Below are positions 1 through 7,191 of a stretch of 31,817 nt of DNA, in pieces (position 1 is the first letter of the stretch; each line of letters opens with the position of its first letter). Below the pieces are notes generated by a model. That model did not search any database, had not been told where the DNA came from, and saw only the letters and a list, made by a program, of their open reading frames with translations. Origin of the DNA: CAILLO01 sp964579735. GTDB taxonomy: Bacteria > Bacillota > Clostridia > Saccharofermentanales > UBA5734. The stretch lies in contig CAZOHH010000023.1 in the NCBI GenBank assembly GCA_964579735.1, positions 1 to 31,817 of the forward strand, in the 5' to 3' direction. The position numbers were made by a program, and so were the translations under genes.

Positions 1-1
1 C

Positions 2-274
2 CTTCCTCTTGAGAGGAACAGCGGTGTGGATGTCGTGGCGCTTCGGGAACGATTCAAGACGATGAGGTTCCTCGGCGCTTTCGACAAGCTGGCGATGAGC
101 AAAGGGGAAGATGCGATCCGCGCCGAGTTCGAACGTCTCCTGCCCGTGATGCGTCGCGGCGGGTTCATCGTCGGATGCGACCATCAGACACCACCCGGCG
201 TCTCGTACGACGACTACCGTCTCTTTCTGAGTCTCTTCCGAGAATATGCCGGCCGCGCCGGAACGAGGACATGA
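2..274 (+). CDS. UroD-superfamily protein, 5'-truncated (C-terminal part only)
   Basis: The frame is open from base 2, so the gene begins outside the window and only about 90 C-terminal residues are present. The visible part (LERNSGVDVVALRERF, then FLGAFDK, then GGFIVGCDHQTPPGVSYDDY) matches the usual end of uroporphyrinogen-decarboxylase-like proteins: a helix after 'PLE..sGvDvv.LR', the 'G..DK' strand, and a final barrel strand followed by a 'p.v...nyr.f' helix. In this superfamily members either decarboxylate uroporphyrinogen or move methyl groups between corrinoid proteins and thiols; which applies cannot be told because the active-site half is missing. Its TGA (272-274) overlaps the next ATG (271), so the two are translationally coupled. 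Family assignment is fairly sure; function is not. Confidence 0.75.
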   Translation, partial: LPLERNSGVDVVALRERFKTMRFLGAFDKLAMSKGEDAIRAEFERLLPVMRRGGFIVGCDHQTPPGVSYDDYRLFLSLFREYAGRAGTRT

Positions 275-1236
275 AAAGCAAGGAACGCGTACGCAGGGCC
301 GTCGATTTCGCGCACCCCGACCGGGTACCGCTGCTCTACTTCAACGAGGACAAGGAGAAGTCCGACGTCGTGCTCATTCCCTACGGCAAGGCGGCCGGCT
401 TCCAGGATCCGAACCCAGAGGTCACGGAGTGGGGATACGTCTGGGAGAAGATCGACGGGACGATGGGGCAGCCCAGGAGCCACCCGCTCACGGACTGGTC
501 CCTCCTCGACGCCTTCGTCCCGCCGGACGCGGCCGCACCGGGGCGTTTCGATGACGTTCCGGCCTTCATGGAGGCCAACCGGGATCGCTACCTCGTCGGC
601 GACCTCGTCATCACGGGCTTCAACATCGCCACCTTCGTCCGCGGCTTCGAGAACACCATGGAGGACCTCTATCTGGAGCCGGAGAACCTCGGGCGGCTCC
701 TCGACATGGTCTTCGACTTCGAGGCCGGAATCGTGGACCGGTTCCTCGCGCTCGGGGTCGACGCGATCTACTACGGCGATGACTTCGGTTCCCAGCAGGG
801 TCTGCTGATGTCGCCGGCGCTGTGGCGCGAGGTCGTCAAGCCGCGCTACGCGAAGGCGTTCGCGCAGGTGCATGCGGCCGGGAAGCACGTCTATTTCCAC
901 TGCTGCGGCGCAATCGCCTCGATCCTACCGGACCTCATCGAGATCGGCGCCGACATCCTGAACCTGAACCAGCCCGACATCTTCGGCATCGACGCCCTCG
1001 CCGCATACAAGGGACAGGTCTGCTTCAACTGCCCGGTCGACCACCAGACCGTCGCCATCCATGGGACCCGCGACGAGATCCGCGCCTACGTGAAGCGCCT
1101 GCACGAAGGGCTCGGCGGACCCGAGGGCGGCTTCTTCGGTTACATCGAAGAATATTCCAGTATCGGCATGAGCCGCGAGAACTACGAAGCAATCAAGGAG
1201 GCCTTCGAGGACCTGAAGGCCAGGAGGCTCGCATGA
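271..1236 (+). CDS. UroD-superfamily methyltransferase-like protein with intact H-x-C...C zinc motif
   Basis: A 321-residue protein starting MKSKERVRRAVDF, the normal N-terminus of MtaA/CmuA-like proteins ('R..aal....pDRvP'). The ATG at 271 overlaps the stop of the preceding gene; an upstream in-frame start at 175 would lie deep inside that gene and is not used. Strand-end motif VYFHCCG gives His210-x-Cys212, and a further Cys254 sits in VCFNCPVD. Together they reproduce the His-x-Cys-xn-Cys zinc site that activates coenzyme M or another thiol in methylcobamide:thiol methyltransferases. A cytoplasmic TIM-barrel methyltransferase is therefore plausible. It is the only one of the locus's UroD-like proteins with this motif visible. 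No corrinoid-binding (MtaC-like) protein is in the window, so the methyl donor is unknown. Confidence 0.85.
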   Translation: MKSKERVRRAVDFAHPDRVPLLYFNEDKEKSDVVLIPYGKAAGFQDPNPEVTEWGYVWEKIDGTMGQPRSHPLTDWSLLDAFVPPDAAAPGRFDDVPAFMEANRDRYLVGDLVITGFNIATFVRGFENTMEDLYLEPENLGRLLDMVFDFEAGIVDRFLALGVDAIYYGDDFGSQQGLLMSPALWREVVKPRYAKAFAQVHAAGKHVYFHCCGAIASILPDLIEIGADILNLNQPDIFGIDALAAYKGQVCFNCPVDHQTVAIHGTRDEIRAYVKRLHEGLGGPEGGFFGYIEEYSSIGMSRENYEAIKEAFEDLKARRLA

Positions 1237-2375
1237 TGGAGATCGGATTCTGGGACTACCCTGCCCCGCAGCACGGGTCCCTGGAGCAGTATACGGAAGA
1301 GGATTGGGATGCGCTTCTCGACGACATGGTCGAAGGGGGATTCAATTCCCTGGTCCTCGGCATCAAATGGATGACGACGGGATACCGCTCCAACCTGCCT
1401 TGGTTGGACCAGAATCCTTCCTGCACCGCGATCTCCTCCGACAACGCGGTCCTACACCATGCGCTCCAGGGAGCTCGAAGACGCGGGATCCGGACGCGGC
1501 TGCTGGTGGTCGCGACGCAGTATCCCGTCCGGACGTTCGGTCTGGAGCCCGTCCTGACGCCGGAATGGACGACGGAGGTCTTCGGGGAACCCTACGGATA
1601 CTATGACCTGGACCACCCCGGACTGGAGGAACGGATCCTCGATCTGTTCCGAGAAATCGTCCGCCTGTTCGGGCAGCAAACCGATGGGATGGTCATCGAA
1701 CTCGAATTCTGCGACCGGGAAGAAACGCATCGCGTCGAACGATACGATCTCTGGGCAAAGGAAAACGGTCGTCCTGATTTCGCGACGATCCGACGCGTGG
1801 TCCTGGAGCCAAGGAGCTTCCCTTTCCGACATTGGCGCGACTACACGACGCAACGGCGCATCGACGTCCTCCAGCGGATCGAGGGGCTGTTGCGCGAAGA
1901 AGGCTTCAAAGGCGATGTCTCGACGATCGCCGAGATCGAAAGCACCCATTTCGCCGTCATCGGAAACATGAACCTCGACATGGTGCGGAATCAGCTCCCG
2001 GATTGCGGTCTCGTGACATATGACGGCTACTATGATCGGCGGATCAATCGAGCCGCCACCATGGATTTCTGCATGCTCCAGCCGAAGCGCCTGGGGGCCG
2101 TCGTGCGCTTTCTTTCCCGCGGCGTGATGCCGTGGTCCGATGATCCGGCGCGATTGGGCTCCTTGGAGGACCAGTGGCGGATGACCCTCGAGGACGCCAC
2201 GGCATGCCGGCCGGATTCCCTGTGGTTCATGGGCAGCGACTGCCGCGTGGAGGGCATGGTCTGCAGCGTGGACCGCCTCCCGGCGTTCGGATTCAAGGAC
2301 GGCCGCGAAGCACGCCGCAAGTTGATGGCCATGGCGCGCGAATCCGGACTGGCCGTTCCCCTGACGAATCCATGA
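1233..2375 (+). CDS. Putative TIM-barrel glycoside hydrolase-like protein, family not recognised
   Basis: About 380 residues with no signal peptide, so cytoplasmic. The start MMEIGFWDYP follows AGGAGG at 1222-1227; either of two tandem ATGs (1233 or 1236) can serve, and both overlap the previous stop. The layout looks like a (beta/alpha)8 barrel: strand IGFWDYP, helix WDALLDDMVEGGFN, strand SLVLGIKWM, then GIRTRLLVVATQYP, and a fourth strand DGMVIELEFCDRE. Acidic residues at strand ends (Glu156/Glu158 and Glu234/Glu236 in STIAEIES) are candidate catalytic carboxylates, as in clan GH-A enzymes. This is inferred from pattern only and I cannot place it in a numbered family. Its position between a methyltransferase-like gene and a large glycosidase supports a role in glycan breakdown. 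Confidence 0.7.
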   Translation: MMEIGFWDYPAPQHGSLEQYTEEDWDALLDDMVEGGFNSLVLGIKWMTTGYRSNLPWLDQNPSCTAISSDNAVLHHALQGARRRGIRTRLLVVATQYPVRTFGLEPVLTPEWTTEVFGEPYGYYDLDHPGLEERILDLFREIVRLFGQQTDGMVIELEFCDREETHRVERYDLWAKENGRPDFATIRRVVLEPRSFPFRHWRDYTTQRRIDVLQRIEGLLREEGFKGDVSTIAEIESTHFAVIGNMNLDMVRNQLPDCGLVTYDGYYDRRINRAATMDFCMLQPKRLGAVVRFLSRGVMPWSDDPARLGSLEDQWRMTLEDATACRPDSLWFMGSDCRVEGMVCSVDRLPAFGFKDGREARRKLMAMARESGLAVPLTNP

Positions 2376-4762
2376 GCGGAATCCCGATCGCACGGAACGG
2401 CGAAGCCGCAGTCTCCCTGGTCATCGGATGCGACGCTCCTTGCTTCTTCCGGTGGCTTGCCGAGGAACTGCAGCACTATCTGTTCCGTCTGTCCGGTGCC
2501 GTGTGCCCCATCGTGGAAGCCGGCCGAGAGGAGGACGTTCCCGTAGCGGGAATCCTGATCGGGACGCCTTCCGAGCACGCGGGGATCCGCGATCTGCAGC
2601 GCGGGGGAGGCTTCGATCCCGCGAGCCTTACTGTGGATGGATTCGTTCTGAACACGTTCATGCGGGGAGGAAGACCAATACTGGTCGCAGGAGGCTCCGG
2701 GGAACGAGGCGCCATGTATGCGGTGTACGATCTGCTGGAGCGCCTGGGCGTCATATTCCTGCTTTCCGGCGATATCCTCCCCGAACCGAGCAAGGATCTG
2801 GAGATCCCGGAAATGGACGTCCGTTCGGAGCCTTTGGTTCGTCGGAGAGGTCTGCACATGAGGCATTTCGTGATGCCTTGGATGGGTCTCGAGGACTTCT
2901 GCCGACTAGTCGACCAGATGGCGAAGATGAAGTGCAACTACCTGGAATTCTATTGGTATGAAGGCGGTCCCTGGGTTCGGTACGCTCATGGGGGCACGGA
3001 ACGGAAGATCGGCGACCTATACCCACGCGAGGCCGGATACGTGGCGTGGCGAAGCGAATCGTACTCCTTTTCCGCGATGGACGCCACGACCGCGAGGGAC
3101 GCGCTCCCCTTCCCGCGGCCCTGCGCCGAGGAGTTCCAGGAATGCGACACCCCGGAAGCCGCCCATGACGTTGCCAGAGAACTGCTCCGGAAGATGATCC
3201 GCCATGCCCATGCCCGCGGTCTCGAAATCTGGCTCGGAGCGGGGGACTGTCCAACCGTGCCTCCCAATCTCGGACGCGATTGCAGGACCGCGGTGGACGC
3301 TGGAAGCTTCGGTTTCATGATCCCCCCCGGTGATTCAGTTGGCGTCGAAATCTGGACCGCCATACTGGAGAGCATGTTCGAAATCTACCCGGAGGCCGAT
3401 GGTTACTGGCTCTGGCTTGCGGAGTCCTATTTCGACTCGCGCGACGTCCGGACCGTCGAGGTTCTCCAGCGGCTGGACGGACTGCGAGACCTGATGCCTG
3501 ACCGGAATCGGCTCGCCGAGATGGGATACGACCAGTATCTCGAGAATCTGGAAGACGAACGCATCCTGCTCGGAGACCTATCGCTGGTGCACTACGCATG
3601 CGAGGTCCTGGGGAACATGAGGCGCCGTCATCCAGAAATCGGACTAGGCGCTTCGCTGCTCGGGCGGAGCTACCTCTTTCCAATCCTGCATGCCTCGCTT
3701 CCCATGGACATTCGTCTGCAGAGCATGGAGGCTTCTCCTTGCTGGAACCGTCGGTCCCGCGTCCCGATGAGGAATTTCGGGGGTATGGATGGCCGGGAGA
3801 TCTTTTTGGTGCCGAGACTGGACGACGATGAAAATGCTTTTGCGCTGCAGTGCAACGTCGGTCTGTACGAACACGACCAGGTCCTGGAAGGAAGCGTGTT
3901 GTACGGCGTCGCCGGGATCGCCGCTCAAATCGGCAAGATCCGCGGTTCCGAACAGAATGCGGCCTACCTCATGGAAGGCTGCTGGCGACCGAACTCCTCC
4001 GCCGATGCATTCTACGATTCCTATGCAGGACGGGTGTTCGGCAAGGTGGCTGGGCCTGTCGTCGCCGATGTCTATCGGCGACTCGACCGGATCGAGCTCG
4101 ACCTGGGGCTTCGAGCGGATGTGCGTGAAGCCGGGCCTTGCCTGCAGGGAATGGGCAATTTCCTGAACTACGCGGACTCGCGGGATGTCCATTGGATGAA
4201 AGGCTATCGTCGGATTCCTCCTCCTGGCGCCAGGGAGTCCGGCTTCGGTGCGCACGGCGATTTGAAAGACCCGCCGTTCCTGCAGAGGCTTGCATACAGG
4301 ACCCGTGCTTTCATGCAGGCCGTCGAGCGATTCCATGGGGCACTGGCGCATACCGAGGAGGCGCGACGCACGGCGCGTCCTGAATCCCTCCCGGAACTCG
4401 CGTTCCTTCAAGCGAAGATCCATGCATTCTGCCTGCACCTGGAGACTTGCAGCGAGGTCATGCGAGGCCTCGCAGGACTCGAGAGCGCGTATGCCGAACC
4501 GTCGGAAGACCTTGTCGCTTCCGCGCTTTCGCAGAGCGCCGAGGCTTTCGCCGATGCCCTCGAACGAGCCGTCCGCACAGCGGAGGCGCTTGCCGCCTGT
4601 GCAGCTCACCCGGGAGAACGTCATCTGCTTTTCCGATACGACGTAAGGATGATCCTGCCCATCCGCGAGTTCGGACGCCATGTCGGGAACCTGCTCCATC
4701 GGTCCGGTTCTGGCTTGGAGGGATCTCCTCCGAACTGGGACATCATCGATCCGGGAGGATAA
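2372..4762 (+). CDS. Large glycosidase with GH67/GH20-type N-terminal domain
   Basis: A 796-residue protein whose ATG overlaps the previous TGA (ATGA). Residues about 15-145 form the alpha/beta domain found ahead of the barrel in alpha-glucuronidases (GH67), hexosaminidases (GH20) and relatives: FFRWLAEELQHYLFRLSG, the strand GILIGTP, DGFVLNT, and the hallmark GGSGERGAMYAVYDLLERLGV. A TIM barrel follows from about residue 157 (RRRGLHMRHF, MKCNYLEFYWY, RHAHARGLEIWLGAG, PEADGYWLWLAES). The C-terminal third (from about 560) is mostly helical. Acidic residues in LWLAES could be catalytic, but this is not established. No signal peptide is seen. Removal of glucuronic acid or hexosamine from imported oligosaccharide is a reasonable guess, not shown. 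Confidence 0.75.
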   Translation: MSGIPIARNGEAAVSLVIGCDAPCFFRWLAEELQHYLFRLSGAVCPIVEAGREEDVPVAGILIGTPSEHAGIRDLQRGGGFDPASLTVDGFVLNTFMRGGRPILVAGGSGERGAMYAVYDLLERLGVIFLLSGDILPEPSKDLEIPEMDVRSEPLVRRRGLHMRHFVMPWMGLEDFCRLVDQMAKMKCNYLEFYWYEGGPWVRYAHGGTERKIGDLYPREAGYVAWRSESYSFSAMDATTARDALPFPRPCAEEFQECDTPEAAHDVARELLRKMIRHAHARGLEIWLGAGDCPTVPPNLGRDCRTAVDAGSFGFMIPPGDSVGVEIWTAILESMFEIYPEADGYWLWLAESYFDSRDVRTVEVLQRLDGLRDLMPDRNRLAEMGYDQYLENLEDERILLGDLSLVHYACEVLGNMRRRHPEIGLGASLLGRSYLFPILHASLPMDIRLQSMEASPCWNRRSRVPMRNFGGMDGREIFLVPRLDDDENAFALQCNVGLYEHDQVLEGSVLYGVAGIAAQIGKIRGSEQNAAYLMEGCWRPNSSADAFYDSYAGRVFGKVAGPVVADVYRRLDRIELDLGLRADVREAGPCLQGMGNFLNYADSRDVHWMKGYRRIPPPGARESGFGAHGDLKDPPFLQRLAYRTRAFMQAVERFHGALAHTEEARRTARPESLPELAFLQAKIHAFCLHLETCSEVMRGLAGLESAYAEPSEDLVASALSQSAEAFADALERAVRTAEALAACAAHPGERHLLFRYDVRMILPIREFGRHVGNLLHRSGSGLEGSPPNWDIIDPGG

Positions 4763-4764
4763 AC

Positions 4765-5904
4765 ATGAACATGGAACCGGGTGATTTCCCAGGACGTCAG
4801 GACAACGAAGTCCGTTCAGGTCTCCTGCCACGAGAGGTCCGCGATCGCTTCGAAGCGTGGTGGAACCGATCCAGCCTCGGGCGGCCACTTCTGCACGTCG
4901 TCGCGATTCGCGACGCACCGGTCGGTGGATGCGTTCCCTTCCCCGACGCAGCGGACCCGGAAGCGCTGCACCTCGATGTGGACCGGAAGGTCCGCTGGAT
5001 GCAGGAGCGGATGAGAACGCATCTCCACATGGCCGAGGCCTTCCCGAACCTGGACGTGGACATCGGACCCGGTTCTCTGGCGGTCTATCTCGGATCGGAG
5101 CCGGTCTTCGCCTGGGACACCATCTGGTATCGGGAATCCGTGCACGACTGGAAGACGAAGGGCGAACTCGTGTTCGATGACACGAACCGATGGTGGCGCT
5201 TGCACCGGGAGAAGATCCGAAGAGCCAAGGCTCTCGCCCAGGGACGGTTCCTCGTGAACGTTCCCGACCTCATCGAGAACGTCGACATCCTGGCCTCCCT
5301 GCGGGGAGCCCAGAAACTCTGCATGGATCTGGTCGACGATCCCGAGGAGGTCGAGCGGCGGATCGATCAGATCGATCGGGCCTATATCGAGTACTTCGAC
5401 CGGCTCCGCGAGATCGTCCGCGGCATCGACGGCAGCTGCAGCTATACCTCCTTCCAGATCTGGGGGTCCGGCAGGACGGCGAAGATTCAATGCGATTTCA
5501 GCGCTATGATGTCGCCGCTGCAGTTCCGGCGGTTCGTTGCCCCTTCCCTGCGTCGTCAATGCAGCTGGCTCGACCATTCCTTGTACCATCTCGACGGCCC
5601 CGACGCGGTACGCCACCTGGACGCGCTGATGGAGATCGAAGATCTCGATGCGCTCCAATGGACGCCCGGGGCGGGCAGGCCGGATGGAGGGTGGGAAGGC
5701 TGGTACGATATCCACGACATCGTGCGGAGGGCGCGGAAATCCCTATGGATCCGGATGCACGACGGAGGATTCGACCAGTGGCTCGCGCGTAGCGACCGGC
5801 TGGTCGACCGGTACGGCCCCGACGGATTGTATCTGCTGTATCCGGCCATGACCGAAGATCAGGCGGAGCGACTCGTTACACATGCCGAAAACCATTGGAG
5901 CTAG
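4765..5904 (+). CDS. UroD-superfamily protein, HLDG variant
   Basis: A 379-residue protein; ATG 4765 lies 6 bases after GGGAGG (4753-4758) and 2 bases after the previous stop. It resembles the group often labelled 'trimethylamine corrinoid protein 2' or UroD-like: N-terminal RFEAWWNRSSLGRPLLHV, LPDLIENVDILASLRG in the middle, and the diagnostic LYHLDGPDAVRHLDALMEI...DALQWTPGAG. At the zinc-ligand site of thiol methyltransferases it has His275-Leu-Asp277 instead of His-x-Cys, and no later Cys in register. A standard zinc-thiol methyl transfer is therefore doubtful. Its place directly behind the glycosidase suggests a role in handling a sugar or sugar-derived compound (inference). The database label should not be taken as evidence for trimethylamine metabolism. 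Confidence 0.8.
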   Translation: MNMEPGDFPGRQDNEVRSGLLPREVRDRFEAWWNRSSLGRPLLHVVAIRDAPVGGCVPFPDAADPEALHLDVDRKVRWMQERMRTHLHMAEAFPNLDVDIGPGSLAVYLGSEPVFAWDTIWYRESVHDWKTKGELVFDDTNRWWRLHREKIRRAKALAQGRFLVNVPDLIENVDILASLRGAQKLCMDLVDDPEEVERRIDQIDRAYIEYFDRLREIVRGIDGSCSYTSFQIWGSGRTAKIQCDFSAMMSPLQFRRFVAPSLRRQCSWLDHSLYHLDGPDAVRHLDALMEIEDLDALQWTPGAGRPDGGWEGWYDIHDIVRRARKSLWIRMHDGGFDQWLARSDRLVDRYGPDGLYLLYPAMTEDQAERLVTHAENHWS

Positions 5905-5940
5905 ACGGGCCGCGTGCCCGGCGGAAGGAGTGCGACGTAC

Positions 5941-7005
5941 ATGGATCGAAGAGAAAGGCTGGAGGAGGTCTTCCAACGGCGAAAGGCGGACCGTACCCCG
6001 ACGCTCGGCGGCTGGATTGCCTGTCCCGAACACATCTGCGGTCTCACCGGCATCACGCTGGACGAGTACTGGGAATCTCCAATCGAGCATTCCGTCGACG
6101 CGTATCGCGAACTGGAATGCGACGGATTGGTCGACATCCTCGTGCCGAAGAGCCGGGAGGACTACCGCATCGTGGATGCGAACACCTACGTGAGTGCAAC
6201 CCATGGGTACACACTAGAGGAAGCGGTCGAACGGATCGAGGCGATGCCCTCTCCTGAGCGGTTCGAAGCGGATTTCGATATGGAGGCCCATTACGCGCGC
6301 TTCAAAGGTAGACTCCTGTCGAACCAGGACATCTGCAGGGACATCCTCTACATGCCGGCGCAATGGAGCGCGGGAGCAAAGGTCAACTGGTACGATGACT
6401 TCGGGTACGAGAATTTCTTCCTGATTGCAGGACTCTATCCAGAACTCGCCATTCGTCTCTTCCGCATCGGGGGAGCCATGGGCCTGTGCCGTTCGCGCCT
6501 CGTCGCCAGAGCCGTCCAAGAGGGGATCTACCCGCACGCGCTCCTGATGGGGGAGGACATCTGCGACCAGCGTGGACCCATGATCTCGCCGGAACTGTTG
6601 CGGGAGTACTACGTCCCCGAGCTGGCGCGCGGTCTCGAACCTCTATTGGAGGTCGGCTGCCGGCCCGTGTGGCATAGCGACGGAGACGTGCGGCCCCTTC
6701 TCGATATGCTGATTGAAGCCGGGATCGAGGGCTTCCAGGGGTATCAGCCGGAGTGCGGCGTGACGTTGGATCTTCTTGTGGAAAAGAGGACGCGGGACGG
6801 CAATCCGCTGCTCCTGTTCGGTCCGATGGCGGTGACGACCGAACTGCCGGTCATGACGCCCGCGGAGGTCCGCGAGAAGGTCCGGCGGGCGATCCTCACC
6901 TGCCAGGGGAAAGCGGACCTCGTCCTCTTCACGTCGAATACGATCAATCCAGACGTGCCACTGGAAAACGTCCGAGCGATGTACGAGGAAGTCCGGAACG
7001 CATAG
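5941..7005 (+). CDS. UroD-superfamily protein, HSDG variant
   Basis: A 354-residue protein starting MDRRERLEEVFQRRKADRTP, the family's usual N-terminus. ATG 5941 has AAGGAG at 5925-5930 (10-base spacing); an upstream GTG at 5914 lacks a ribosome site. The barrel strand VWHSDGDVRPLLDMLIEAGIEG carries His245-Ser-Asp247 where thiol methyltransferases have His-x-Cys; Cys272 (QPECGV) sits near the second-ligand region. The final part (LLLFGPMAVTTELPVMTPAEVREKV) matches the 'G...t......pevre.v' end of the family. It is probably the last gene of the first transcription unit, since 186 bases and a promoter follow. Methyltransferase, lyase or hydrolase activity cannot be decided from sequence. Confidence 0.82.
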   Translation: MDRRERLEEVFQRRKADRTPTLGGWIACPEHICGLTGITLDEYWESPIEHSVDAYRELECDGLVDILVPKSREDYRIVDANTYVSATHGYTLEEAVERIEAMPSPERFEADFDMEAHYARFKGRLLSNQDICRDILYMPAQWSAGAKVNWYDDFGYENFFLIAGLYPELAIRLFRIGGAMGLCRSRLVARAVQEGIYPHALLMGEDICDQRGPMISPELLREYYVPELARGLEPLLEVGCRPVWHSDGDVRPLLDMLIEAGIEGFQGYQPECGVTLDLLVEKRTRDGNPLLLFGPMAVTTELPVMTPAEVREKVRRAILTCQGKADLVLFTSNTINPDVPLENVRAMYEEVRNA

Positions 7006-7054
7006 GTCCGATGCCGGCCCTTCTGCCCGAGGCTCCTGTTCGACTGGATTGTAC

Positions 7055-7084
7055 TGCACGTCGTGGAGAAAAGTCCACGATGCA
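7055..7084. promoter_or_regulatory. Palindrome upstream of the ABC importer promoter
   Basis: A perfect 7-bp inverted repeat TCGTGGA-GAAAAG-TCCACGA (7061-7080) is extended by TGCA on both sides, with a CG bulge on the left (11 pairs). No T-run follows, so it is not a typical terminator. It lies 14 bases upstream of the -35 box at 7098 and could be an activator or repressor site, or a processed mRNA end of the upstream operon. Role inferred. Confidence 0.45.
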
Positions 7085-7097
7085 CAATATCGTCCCA

Positions 7098-7126
7098 TTG
7101 TCCCGACGTGGGCACCTCCTTAGAAT
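7098..7126 (+). promoter_or_regulatory. Sigma70-like promoter for the ABC importer operon
   Basis: TTGTCC (7098-7103, 4 of 6 to consensus) and TAGAAT (7121-7126, 5 of 6) are separated by exactly 17 bases. Transcription would begin near 7133, giving a leader of about 60 bases before the binding-protein ATG at 7192. It sits in the only sizeable gap of the plus-strand run. Predicted from sequence only. Confidence 0.55.
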
Positions 7127-7191
7127 GGAATGAGGACGACCCCGTTCCCGTGCGTCCGCTTGCGGACCGCACAGCCAAAGGAGGAGGACCC

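Noticed and set aside
4765..5904. Trimethylamine metabolism role
   Set aside because: The label used for related proteins rests on distant similarity; the zinc motif and a corrinoid partner are missing.
271..7005. UroD-like genes as haem-biosynthesis hemE
   Set aside because: Several divergent copies among sugar genes, with thiol-methyltransferase or altered motifs at the zinc site, and no other haem genes nearby.
7061..7080. Palindrome as a Rho-independent terminator
   Set aside because: No T-run follows the stem on either strand.
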